From Magnetospirillum molischianum DSM 120 (GTDB taxonomy: Bacteria; Pseudomonadota; Alphaproteobacteria; Rhodospirillales; Magnetospirillaceae), in assembly GCF_000294655.1 (NCBI RefSeq), contig NZ_CAHP01000028.1, positions 24,587 to 88,586 on the forward strand: a DNA stretch of 64,000 nt, in the 5' to 3' direction. Shown piece by piece: positions 16,300-23,889 of this stretch. The notes beneath the pieces are model-generated. The model searched no databases. It was not told where the DNA came from and saw only the letters and a list, made by a program, of their open reading frames with translations. Position 1 is the stretch's first letter. Every line of letters starts with the position of its first letter. The position numbers were made by a program, and so were the translations under genes.

Positions 16300-16653
16300 A
16301 TGGGTAAGCCGATTGGCGGTACCGTCTATATCTCGGTGGATGGGACCCAGCTTGAACTGTCGAGCGACGATGTGACCGTCAATATCGACGAAACCGAGCG
16401 CGAAGACGTCGCGCCCGGTTATTTTACCGAGAAAGACAATATCCCGACGATTGAGTGCGAAGCCTTTGTCCCCAAAGACTTCCCTATGGCAACGATCAAG
16501 AAGAATCTGTCGATGTCGATCACCGCCGAATTGAAGTCGGGCAAGGTCGCGGTGCTGTCCGAGGCCCATCTGTCGGGTAAGCAGGAGGTTTCCGGCGGCG
16601 CGGGGACCATGAAACTGTTGTTCGCCGGTAAATCAGGGAAGTGGACATCATGA
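16300..16653 (+). CDS. Tail tube protein
   Basis: This 117-residue beta-rich protein starts MGKPIGGTVYISVDG with GGAG upstream. The pattern LSSDDVTVNIDETEREDVA followed by FTEKDNIPTIECEA matches Mu gpM-type tube proteins. It follows the sheath directly, as expected. It polymerises into the inner tube through which DNA passes. Confidence 0.88.
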   Translation: MGKPIGGTVYISVDGTQLELSSDDVTVNIDETEREDVAPGYFTEKDNIPTIECEAFVPKDFPMATIKKNLSMSITAELKSGKVAVLSEAHLSGKQEVSGGAGTMKLLFAGKSGKWTS

Positions 16654-16955
16654 GCGACGATAGCGTGACCATCCGTTTGAGCGCCCCGATTACCGCCCAT
16701 GGAAGCGAGATCGAGTCGGTGACGCTGCGCCGTCCCAAGGGCAAGGATATCGTCGCCTGCGGCTATCCGCTGCAATTGGGCGAGGGGGCGGCGGTGCCCC
16801 AGGCCGGGGCAATCGCGAAATATATCGCCCGGCTGGGCGGTATCCCGCCGTCGTCGGTCGATCAGATCGCACCGGAGGATTTCAATGAGGCCCTCGGGGT
16901 GATCGTCGGTTTTTTCGGGCAGTCGGATCAGACGGAAGCGAAGGCTCCGGGCTGA
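16650..16955 (+). CDS. Tail assembly chaperone, short form (Mu gp41-like)
   Basis: This 101-residue protein starts in an ATGA overlap with the tube gene. The sequence SVTLRRPKGKDIVACGYPLQ is typical of gp41/E-type tail chaperones, which coat the tape measure before tube assembly. Near its end the codons read GGT TTT TTC GGG (VGFFGQ), a -1 slippery site, so this is the unshifted product. The last 13 residues after the site are Ser/Glu/Lys-rich. Confidence 0.88.
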   Translation: MSDDSVTIRLSAPITAHGSEIESVTLRRPKGKDIVACGYPLQLGEGAAVPQAGAIAKYIARLGGIPPSSVDQIAPEDFNEALGVIVGFFGQSDQTEAKAPG

Positions 16956-17092
16956 TCGAGCGGCTGTTCGACGTCGCCCATTTCTGGGGGGCCGACGTGG
17001 TGATGGATCTGCCGCTGGATCAAATCGCGATCTATGAGGCCAATGCGGCCCGGATCGGCGAGGAAATCCGGCGGGCACAGCAGGGGAGATAG
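16650..17092 (+). CDS. Tail assembly chaperone, -1 frameshifted long form
   Basis: Slippage by -1 at T TTT TTC (16910-16916) lets translation continue in the -1 frame to TAG 17090-17092, adding about 58 residues. The added part starts with a Gly/Ser/Glu linker (SDGSEGSG) and then a helical domain IERLFDVAHFWGADVVMDLP with LDQIAIYEANAARIG. That domain is the typical T-type extension of phage tail chaperones and has no credible start of its own. In lambda (G/GT), P2 (E/E') and Mu-like phages the long and short forms are made in a fixed ratio. Confidence 0.8.
16910..16916 (+). promoter_or_regulatory. -1 ribosomal frameshift slippery heptamer
   Basis: T TTT TTC fits X XXY YYZ in the zero frame of the chaperone gene (codons TTT 16911 and TTC 16914). 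The -1 frame is open to 17092. Confidence 0.8.
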
Positions 17093-17097
17093 AGGTC

Positions 17098-18924
17098 ATG
17101 GCGACGAGCGCGGCGCTGCGGGCGGTGATTAGCGCGGTTGACCGCGTCACGGGTCCGCTGTCCAAGATCAACAAGGTGATTGGCCAGCACATCAAGGCCT
17201 GGGGGGATGTCGGCCGGGCTACCGCTGGCCTGGGCGGCTCGGTCGCCCAGGCCTTGGGGCCGTTGAGTGCGGCGGCTGGCGCTTTGGGGCTGGCTGGGAG
17301 CGGATTTGGAGTCGGAAAGATCGTCGAGACCAGCGCCCAGTTCGAAAAATTCTCGGCAATCCTCGAAACGGTCGAGGGGTCTGCTGCAAAAGCCAAGGCC
17401 GGGATGGCTTGGGTATCCGATTTTGCCGCCAAAACGCCCTACCAATTGGCTGAGGTCACCGACAGTTTTGTCAAGCTCAAGGCCTATGGGATCGACCCGC
17501 AAAAGGGCGCGCTACGCTCGGCGGGTGATGCCGCCGCCGCGTTGGGTAAACAACTTAACGATGCGGTCGAGGCCCTGGCCGACGCGATGACCGGCGAAAA
17601 TGAGCGACTTAAGGAATTCGGGATCGTCGCTAACACAGAAGGAAACAAGATCACCTATTCATGGGTCGAGAACGGCAAGCAAATGACGGCATCGGCCAAT
17701 AAAAATAATAAAGCGCAGTTGCAGGCTGTCGTTACTGGTATTTGGAATCGTAAGTATCAGGGTGCGATGGATAAGCTATCCAAGACATGGGATGGCATGT
17801 GGTCAAACCTGCAAGACACCGTCTCTCGCTTTATGGTCGCGATCGGCGATGCCGGGTTTTTTGACGCGATCAAAGGCGAATTGAAGGCGCTGGGCGATCT
17901 GATCAATCAGTGGGAGGCGGACGGCACCCTCAAAGCGGTTGCGACCGAGATCAGCGGTGCCTTGGTCGGGGCACTGAAAGGCCTTAAAGACAATCTGGTC
18001 GCGATCGATTGGCGCGGTCTGGCCGATGGGGCGAAACGGAGCTGGGCCGAACTGTCGCGCATCGTTGAGGCGGTTGGCGGCTGGAAAAACGCGGTGATCG
18101 GCCTGTTTGTCCTGCTCAATACCGGAGTGATGGTGGCGGCGGCGCAAATCGTCGCCGCGCTGGGTCGAGTGGCGCTGGTGATGGCGGCGACGGCGGCAAA
18201 AGTCGTTGCTGCCGGGGTGCGGATGGGGGTTGGTCTGCTGATCGCCACCGGCCCGATCGGGATCGTCATTGCCGCAATCGGCGCGCTGGCGGGGTCGGCC
18301 TATCTGCTCTATCAAAATTGGGACAAGGTGGTGTCCTGGGCCTCCTCGCTGTGGGAGCAGATTAAGGCGATCTGGCAGGCGGGGGTGTCGTTTGTCACCT
18401 CGCTGATCTCGGGCGATATCGCGGGTGCGATTGTCGGTCTGATCGATTTGGGCAAAAGCGTGTTGGGGGCGCTGAAAACCCTGTTTGCCCCGATCCTTGA
18501 TCTTATGGGGATTTCCATCCCGTCGATCAAAGTGCCGGAGACGGTGTCTCAGACAGTATCGGCGGTGTCTGCCGGTGCTGTGTCCAAGGCGGTGGTGGGC
18601 GCGGCAAACGATAATGTCTCTCAGGCGGTGTCCGGGGCGACAAAGGGTAATGTGTCTCAGGCGGTATCTGGGGCGGTGGCGGCCAACAGTAATGTGGCTC
18701 CGCCGCCGGTCCCTGCCGCATCGGGTGGTCCCGCCACCCCGGCCTCGGCTCCGTCGCCCGCTTTGGCGGCGACTCTGGTCAAGGTCGAGGTGATGGGCCG
18801 GATCGACGTCCGATTTGCGGATGCTCCGCCCGGTCTACGGGTCGATGCCGGGCCGACCAATCATCCCGGTCTGTCGCTCAATCCCGATGTCGGATACCGG
18901 ACCGTAGCGACCGGAGTGAGATAA
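17098..18924 (+). CDS. Tail tape measure protein
   Basis: This 608-residue protein has an N-terminal helical segment (ALRAVISAVDRVTGPLSKIN) and a conserved region near 110-190 (FAAKTPYQLAEVTDSFVKLK, tape-measure type). A run of hydrophobic helices spans about residues 335-405 (VIGLFVLLNTGVMVAAAQIV to IGIVIAAIGALAGSAYLLYQ), which would sit in the tube and perhaps form the membrane channel. At about 0.15 nm per residue it predicts a tail near 90 nm. Residues about 495-540 carry an imperfect tandem repeat (NVSQAVSGA). Confidence 0.92.
   Translation: MATSAALRAVISAVDRVTGPLSKINKVIGQHIKAWGDVGRATAGLGGSVAQALGPLSAAAGALGLAGSGFGVGKIVETSAQFEKFSAILETVEGSAAKAKAGMAWVSDFAAKTPYQLAEVTDSFVKLKAYGIDPQKGALRSAGDAAAALGKQLNDAVEALADAMTGENERLKEFGIVANTEGNKITYSWVENGKQMTASANKNNKAQLQAVVTGIWNRKYQGAMDKLSKTWDGMWSNLQDTVSRFMVAIGDAGFFDAIKGELKALGDLINQWEADGTLKAVATEISGALVGALKGLKDNLVAIDWRGLADGAKRSWAELSRIVEAVGGWKNAVIGLFVLLNTGVMVAAAQIVAALGRVALVMAATAAKVVAAGVRMGVGLLIATGPIGIVIAAIGALAGSAYLLYQNWDKVVSWASSLWEQIKAIWQAGVSFVTSLISGDIAGAIVGLIDLGKSVLGALKTLFAPILDLMGISIPSIKVPETVSQTVSAVSAGAVSKAVVGAANDNVSQAVSGATKGNVSQAVSGAVAANSNVAPPPVPAASGGPATPASAPSPALAATLVKVEVMGRIDVRFADAPPGLRVDAGPTNHPGLSLNPDVGYRTVATGVR
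18613..18700 (+). repeat. Imperfect tandem repeat in the tape measure gene
   Basis: Units starting AATGTCTCTCAGGCGGT recur at 18613 and 18649 (36-nt period), with a weaker third copy at 18691. The repeat is in frame and encodes NVSQAVSGAT-like units in the linker before the C-terminal domain. Confidence 0.6.
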
Positions 18925-20114
18925 TGTCCGATCTGTCGATGGGCAGCTTTCGCGGCGTACCGTTTAGGGTCGAGACCGAGGAGGCCAAGGGTGGGCGGCG
19001 CGCCGTCGTCCATGTCTATCCCCAGCGGGACAAGGTCACCGTCGAGGATATGGGGATGGCCCCGCGCCGGTTGGCGGTTACCGCGCTGATCGGTGGCAAG
19101 CTCTGGGCCGAGACCCAGGCGGCGCGGGATAAGCTGCTCGCCGCGTTGGAGGCGGGCGGTTCCGCCGATTTGGTGTTGCCCGGCTGGCCGACGATGCAAG
19201 TTGCGGTCGAGGGCGAGGTTTCGTGCTCCTCGGACCATCAGCAGCGCGGGCTGTACCGTATCAGCTTTGCCGTCGTCCGTGACGATGGGCTGTCGTCTCC
19301 GACGGCGACGGTCTCGACCCGTCAGGCCACGCTGGGGGCGGCTGATATGCTCGATAGCGCCAGCGCCGACGATTTCGCCTCGCGCTTCTCGGTTGCCTCG
19401 GTCCCCGATTTCGTGGCGGCGGGGGCGCTGTCGGACCTGGGACTCGGGCTTGACGATATTGCCGGTGCGGTGGGCGGATCGCTCTTGTCTGGAGGGGTGG
19501 ACGCGCTGTCGGCGGTGCGGGGCAATCTGTCCGGTTTGATCTCGACGCCATTGTCGTTGGCGAGCGGTATTCTGGCGCTGTTTAGGCTCTTTGGCGGCTT
19601 TGGTGACGGCCAGGGGGGCCGTACCGGGGGCAGCCTGGGCGGTCTCGGTATCCTGGCGGGGCGGGTGACATCGCCGCTTGATGTGCCGGTGGTAACGGCG
19701 TCTCGTCGGCGTCAATCGACCAATCGGACGGCCATCAACGATCTGATTCAGCGGGGGGCTTTGGCCCAGACCGGGCGGGTGATTGCCGAAACCGACTGGT
19801 CATCGCGGGGCGATGCGCGGGAGGTGCGGGTGGCTTGGGCCAATCGGGTCGATGCCGCTCAGGCCGCGACCGATGATCCGGCGGTCTTTGCCGCTTTGAC
19901 CGATCTGCGGATTGCTGGGGTGCGGGATATCTCGACCCGGACAAATGATTCGTCGGGGCTGGTGACCGTCACCCCGCCCGAGCCGATCCCGGCGGCGGTG
20001 CTGGCCTATGACCGCTATGACGATGCCGATCGTGAGGGCGATATCCTCGCTCGTAATGGTGTTGCTCACCCGCTGTTTATACCGCCCGTCCCCCTGACGT
20101 TGCGCTCTCGATAA
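18924..20114 (+). CDS. DNA circularisation/tail protein N (Mu gp43-like)
   Basis: This 396-residue protein starts with FRGVPFRVETEEAKGGRRAV, the N-terminal signature of Mu gpN-type proteins, followed by VEDMGMAPRRLAVTALIGG. The start overlaps the tape-measure stop. In this family the protein bridges tail tube and baseplate. It is followed by the hub (P), as in Mu. Confidence 0.88.
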   Translation: MSDLSMGSFRGVPFRVETEEAKGGRRAVVHVYPQRDKVTVEDMGMAPRRLAVTALIGGKLWAETQAARDKLLAALEAGGSADLVLPGWPTMQVAVEGEVSCSSDHQQRGLYRISFAVVRDDGLSSPTATVSTRQATLGAADMLDSASADDFASRFSVASVPDFVAAGALSDLGLGLDDIAGAVGGSLLSGGVDALSAVRGNLSGLISTPLSLASGILALFRLFGGFGDGQGGRTGGSLGGLGILAGRVTSPLDVPVVTASRRRQSTNRTAINDLIQRGALAQTGRVIAETDWSSRGDAREVRVAWANRVDAAQAATDDPAVFAALTDLRIAGVRDISTRTNDSSGLVTVTPPEPIPAAVLAYDRYDDADREGDILARNGVAHPLFIPPVPLTLRSR

Positions 20115-20126
20115 AGGTCTGCTGCC

Positions 20127-21272
20127 ATGCCCGCTCCCTCCGATACCGTTAGATTGGAGGTCGGCGGTGAGCTGTTTGGCGGCTGGCTGTCGGTCGGGAT
20201 TTCGGCCGGGCTGGACCGGGCGGCGCGGGATTTCAGCCTCGGCGTCACCGACCGCTGGCCGGGTGAGGGGGTGGCGCTGGTGTCCCGGCGAGTCAAGGCG
20301 GGCGATCTGTGCCGCCTGTGGATCGGCGACGATCTGGTGCTGACCGGCTTTGTCGATGCCACCCCGATCGAGTACGACGATAAAGAGATCACGTTATCGG
20401 TGCGGGGGCGGTCCAAAACCGCCGATCTGGTCGATTGCGCCGCGCTCTCCAGTCCGGGGCAGTGGACCAATCGCCGGGTCGAGCAGATCGCCGCCGATCT
20501 CGCCAAGGTCTATGGCGTCTCGGTGGTGACGGCGGTCGATACCGGGGCGGTGGTGTCCGATCACCAGATCCAGCCCGGTGAGACGGTGATGGGCAGCATT
20601 GATCGTCTGCTGACCCTGCGACAATTGCTGGCGACCGACGATGCTCAAGGGCGGCTGGTGCTGTGCCGGGCAGGATCGGCCCGCGCCGGGGGGGCGCTGG
20701 TGGTTGGCGACAATATCCTGACCGGCTCGGCCGATCTCGACTGGACCGACCGCTTTAAACATTACATCGTTCGGGGTCAGTCGGCGGGGTCAGACCTGTC
20801 CTTTGGCGCGGCGGTGGCGGGGCTGGAAGGGTCGGCAACCGACAAGGCGGTGGGCCGCAACCGGGTCATGGTGCTGTCCGCCGACGGCAATGGCGATACC
20901 CAATCCTGCCGCCAGACGGCGTTATGGGAGGCGGCACACCGCGCCGCCAAATCCTACGAGACCAGCTACACCGTCCAGGGCTGGCGCGCCGCCGACGGGC
21001 GCTTGTGGCAGCCGGGGCAAATGGTCCGGGTCAAAGACCCGATCATCGGCTTTGATCTGGATCTGCTGATCGGCGAGGTGATTTACAGCCTGACCGAGGC
21101 TGACGGCACGCGGGCAACGCTGCTGGTTGCCCCCAAGGCGGCGTGGGAGTTGGCTCCCCAGGTGCCGGAGGCGGGGCTGTCCGGTCAGGCCAAGGGGGCG
21201 GAGATGGTGACGTTCGCGGCTCCGAGCCATCAAGCGTCGTCCGCGTCCAAGCCGACAATCGTCAAATTTTAG
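20127..21272 (+). CDS. Baseplate hub protein (Mu gpP/gp44-like)
   Basis: This 381-residue protein has the hub pattern of late-control gpD/Mu P: LEVGGELFGGWLSVGISAGL at the N-terminus, VLTGFVDATPIEYDDKEITL, then SVRGRSKTADLVDC. The C-terminal half includes WRAADGRLWQPGQMVRVKDP. It forms the ring at the tube tip that carries the spike encoded next. Confidence 0.9.
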   Translation: MPAPSDTVRLEVGGELFGGWLSVGISAGLDRAARDFSLGVTDRWPGEGVALVSRRVKAGDLCRLWIGDDLVLTGFVDATPIEYDDKEITLSVRGRSKTADLVDCAALSSPGQWTNRRVEQIAADLAKVYGVSVVTAVDTGAVVSDHQIQPGETVMGSIDRLLTLRQLLATDDAQGRLVLCRAGSARAGGALVVGDNILTGSADLDWTDRFKHYIVRGQSAGSDLSFGAAVAGLEGSATDKAVGRNRVMVLSADGNGDTQSCRQTALWEAAHRAAKSYETSYTVQGWRAADGRLWQPGQMVRVKDPIIGFDLDLLIGEVIYSLTEADGTRATLLVAPKAAWELAPQVPEAGLSGQAKGAEMVTFAAPSHQASSASKPTIVKF

Positions 21273-21281
21273 GATCATCCG

Positions 21282-21806
21282 ATGTCGATGCTCGATCGGG
21301 CGCTCGCCGCCCTCGAATCGCGCCTGCTCGCCCGTATCCGGGCGGTGGTGGCACGGGGCGAACTGACCGCCATCGGCGGCGGCAAGATGCAGGCGATCCA
21401 GGCCAGCCTGACGGCGGGCGAGATCAAGGGGGATGTCGAGCATTTCGAGCCTGCGGGCTTTACCTCGCACCCACTGGCCGGGGCCGAGCCGCTGGTGCTG
21501 TTTCCCGGCGGTGACCGCTCGCACGGGATCGCGGTGGTGGTCGCCGACCGCCGGACCCGGCCCGGCGATCTGCCCGAGGGCGCTGCCTGTGTCTACTGCC
21601 CGGCCGATGGGATCGCCCGCATCCTGCTGCTGCCGGGCGGCGAGGTGCGGATCGAAGGCAAGGTGCTGCGAGTCGCCGTGACCGAGCGATTTGTCCACTC
21701 GACCAATGGGCACGGGGAGGAGTGGCTGCCCGATCGCGTCAATAGCTGGACGATTGGGGCGGCGGCGGGGACGCCCCACCCGATCACGCCGCCGGAGATA
21801 CCCTGA
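21282..21806 (+). CDS. Baseplate spike protein (Mu gp45-like)
   Basis: This 174-residue protein has the OB-fold start ARGELTAIGGGKMQAIQASL and the segment EHFEPAGFTSHPLAGAEPLV, typical of Mu gp45. GGDRSHGIAVVVADRR follows, then a C-terminal beta-helix-forming tail. It punctures the outer membrane as a trimer. Its stop overlaps the next start. Confidence 0.9.
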   Translation: MSMLDRALAALESRLLARIRAVVARGELTAIGGGKMQAIQASLTAGEIKGDVEHFEPAGFTSHPLAGAEPLVLFPGGDRSHGIAVVVADRRTRPGDLPEGAACVYCPADGIARILLLPGGEVRIEGKVLRVAVTERFVHSTNGHGEEWLPDRVNSWTIGAAAGTPHPITPPEIP

Positions 21807-22249
21807 TGCTGGTCTATGCCCAGGATTTGTCGATCCTGATCGACGGGATCGAGACCCCGCTGATCGTGGCAATCGAGGATCGGCTGATCCGTGCGGTGGT
21901 GTCGTCGCTGTTTTCTTGGCGGCGGGCGGCCCCAGACGATGTGCTACCCGATGGGGCAACCCGAATGGGGTGGTGGGCCGATACCTATGCGGCGGGGTCG
22001 GACCAGTGGGGGTCGCGGCTGTGGCAGCTCGCCCGCGAGCCGCTGATCCCGTCGGTGATCCGCCGTGCCCGCGATTATGCAATCGAGGCGCTGGCGTGGA
22101 TGGTGGACGACGATGTGGCGGCCCGGCTCGATGTCGATGCCTCGCGCTCCGGCCTGTCCACCCTGGTCCTCGATGTCGTGATTATCCGCAAAGACGGCAG
22201 CCAGCTCGCCCTGTCATTTGCGTCTGCCTGGGGGACTGATCATGGCTGA
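21806..22249 (+). CDS. Baseplate wedge protein (Mu gp46-like)
   Basis: This 147-residue protein contains the gp46 pattern GWWADTYAAGSDQWGSRLWQ (about residues 54-73), REPLIPSVIRRARDYAIEAL and a C-terminal strand region. It corresponds to the gp25-like first wedge subunit. It lies between spike and J-type wedge genes, as in Mu. Confidence 0.9.
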   Translation: MLVYAQDLSILIDGIETPLIVAIEDRLIRAVVSSLFSWRRAAPDDVLPDGATRMGWWADTYAAGSDQWGSRLWQLAREPLIPSVIRRARDYAIEALAWMVDDDVAARLDVDASRSGLSTLVLDVVIIRKDGSQLALSFASAWGTDHG

Positions 22250-23300
22250 TCTCGGATTGACCCGCCCGACGCTGGGCGATCTGCTCGACCGCACCTTGGC
22301 CGACATGCTGGCCCGGATGGGCGAGGATGAGGTGTTGCGCCGCGCCGATGCGGTTGTGACGGCGCGAGTCGCGGGCTATGCCCTGCACTCGCTTTACAGT
22401 TTTGCCCTCGCTATCGGCGATCAGATCTTGCCCGACAGCGCCAATGAGACGGCATTAGCCCGTCATGCCGCATGGTGGGGGGTGCCGCGTAAGGGGGCAT
22501 CCCGCGCCACCGGGTCAGTCACCTTGCAATGCGCAATCGGCGCACAGGTCGGCCGTGGTGTCGTGCTCCAGCGCGGCGGGGTCGATTACGTTACCACCAG
22601 CTCGGCGACTGCGACTGGCCCCTCTGTCACCGTCGATATCGAGGCGGTCACCGCGGGGATCGCGGGCAACGCGCCCGCCGGGGCCAGCTTGAGTCTGGTC
22701 CGCCCGCTGCCTGGGGTCCAGGCAAAGGCGGTCTCGGGCGAGATCAGCGGCGGCACGGAGGTCGAGGCGGTCGAGGCGTGGCGCAGCCGGTTGCGCGACC
22801 GGGTCCAGACTCCGCCCCATGGGGGGTGTCCGGCCGATTACGAGACCTGGGCCAAGGAGGTGCCGGGCGTCACCCGTGCCTGGTGCTATCCCCGGTTACG
22901 TGGGGCGGGGACGGTCGATGTCACCTTTGTGATGGATGGTCGGGACGACATTATCCCGACCGCTGCCGACGTCGCCCGCGTCCAGGCCTATATCGATGCT
23001 CCGGGGCGTAAGCCCGCTACCGCCGACGTGACGGTCTTCGCCTCGATCAGCGTGCCGATTAATCCGCACATCAGGATCAGCCCGGATACGCCCGAGATTC
23101 GGGCCGCGATCAATGCCGAGCTGTCCGACTTTTTGCGGCGCGAGGCCGCACCAGCTAATCATATCCGCCGCTCGCGGCTGGATGAGGCGATCAGCACTGC
23201 CGCCGGGGAGGTCTGGCACGAACTGGCGGCCCCGGCGGCTGACGTGATCTTGCCCGCCGGGCAGATGTCGAGCCTGGGGAGGGTGACGTGGCTGACCTGA
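22242..23300 (+). CDS. Baseplate J-like protein (Mu gp47-like)
   Basis: This 352-residue protein shows baseplate-J features: HAAWWGVPRKGASRATGSV, AVTAGIAGNAPAGASLSLV, then EVEAVEAWRSRLRDRVQTPP and the C-terminal region ADVARVQAYIDAPGRKPATA. The start at 22242 overlaps the upstream gene by 8 nt; a longer in-frame start at 22218 is less likely. It assembles baseplate wedges and holds the fibres. Confidence 0.92.
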   Translation: MADLGLTRPTLGDLLDRTLADMLARMGEDEVLRRADAVVTARVAGYALHSLYSFALAIGDQILPDSANETALARHAAWWGVPRKGASRATGSVTLQCAIGAQVGRGVVLQRGGVDYVTTSSATATGPSVTVDIEAVTAGIAGNAPAGASLSLVRPLPGVQAKAVSGEISGGTEVEAVEAWRSRLRDRVQTPPHGGCPADYETWAKEVPGVTRAWCYPRLRGAGTVDVTFVMDGRDDIIPTAADVARVQAYIDAPGRKPATADVTVFASISVPINPHIRISPDTPEIRAAINAELSDFLRREAAPANHIRRSRLDEAISTAAGEVWHELAAPAADVILPAGQMSSLGRVTWLT

Positions 23301-23887
23301 TCGCCGCCGATGCCACGGATTATTACCGTCAATTGCTGGCGCTGCGCCCGCCCGGCCCGGCTTGGCCGGTGGACGATCCGATTCTGCGGGGGCTGGCGGC
23401 GGAGTGCGCCAGGGCTCACACCCGGCTGGTCTCGCTGCTCGATGAGGCCGATCCGCGCTCGACGCGCGAGATGCTGTCTGCCTGGGAGAGGCAGGCCGGT
23501 CTGCCCGATGCCTGCTCGGCCGGGATCGCCACCACGGTGCAGGAGCGCCGGGCGGCGGTGGTCGATGCCATCACCGCTCGGGGCGGGGCGTCGGTCGCGT
23601 ATTTGCAGGCGATTGCCATCCGCCTCGGATATGCCGTGGCCATCAAAGAGTTTAGGCCATTTATCTGCGGCAAATCCCGCTGCGGCGATGTCCTGGGCGG
23701 GCCTCACCGCAATCGCCATTACCTGCGAATCACGGTTTTAGGGCCGCGCCTCACCGATTTCAGGGCGGGTGTGAGCCGGTGCGGTGAGCGGCTGGGAAAA
23801 TTCACGCGGGCCGAAGATCTGGAGTGCCGCTTGCGGCGTGTTGCTCCCGCCCATGTCGTTTTGATCTTTGCATATAAGGGAGTGTGA
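23288..23887 (+). CDS. Baseplate/tail protein DUF2313 (Mu gp48-like)
   Basis: This 199-residue protein starts at GTG 23288 within the end of the J-like gene. It has the DUF2313 signature YYRQLLALRPPGPAWPVDDP and the Cys-containing segment FICGKSRCGDVLGG, then RCGERLGKF and a C-terminal strand. Four paired cysteines suggest a metal site. It attaches fibres to the wedge. Confidence 0.9.
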   Translation: MADLIAADATDYYRQLLALRPPGPAWPVDDPILRGLAAECARAHTRLVSLLDEADPRSTREMLSAWERQAGLPDACSAGIATTVQERRAAVVDAITARGGASVAYLQAIAIRLGYAVAIKEFRPFICGKSRCGDVLGGPHRNRHYLRITVLGPRLTDFRAGVSRCGERLGKFTRAEDLECRLRRVAPAHVVLIFAYKGV

Positions 23888-23889
23888 TC

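Noticed and set aside
18613-18700. Possible CRISPR-like repeats
   Set aside because: The repeats are in frame within the tape measure gene, have only two to three imperfect units and no spacer variation. No CRISPR array was seen anywhere in the window.
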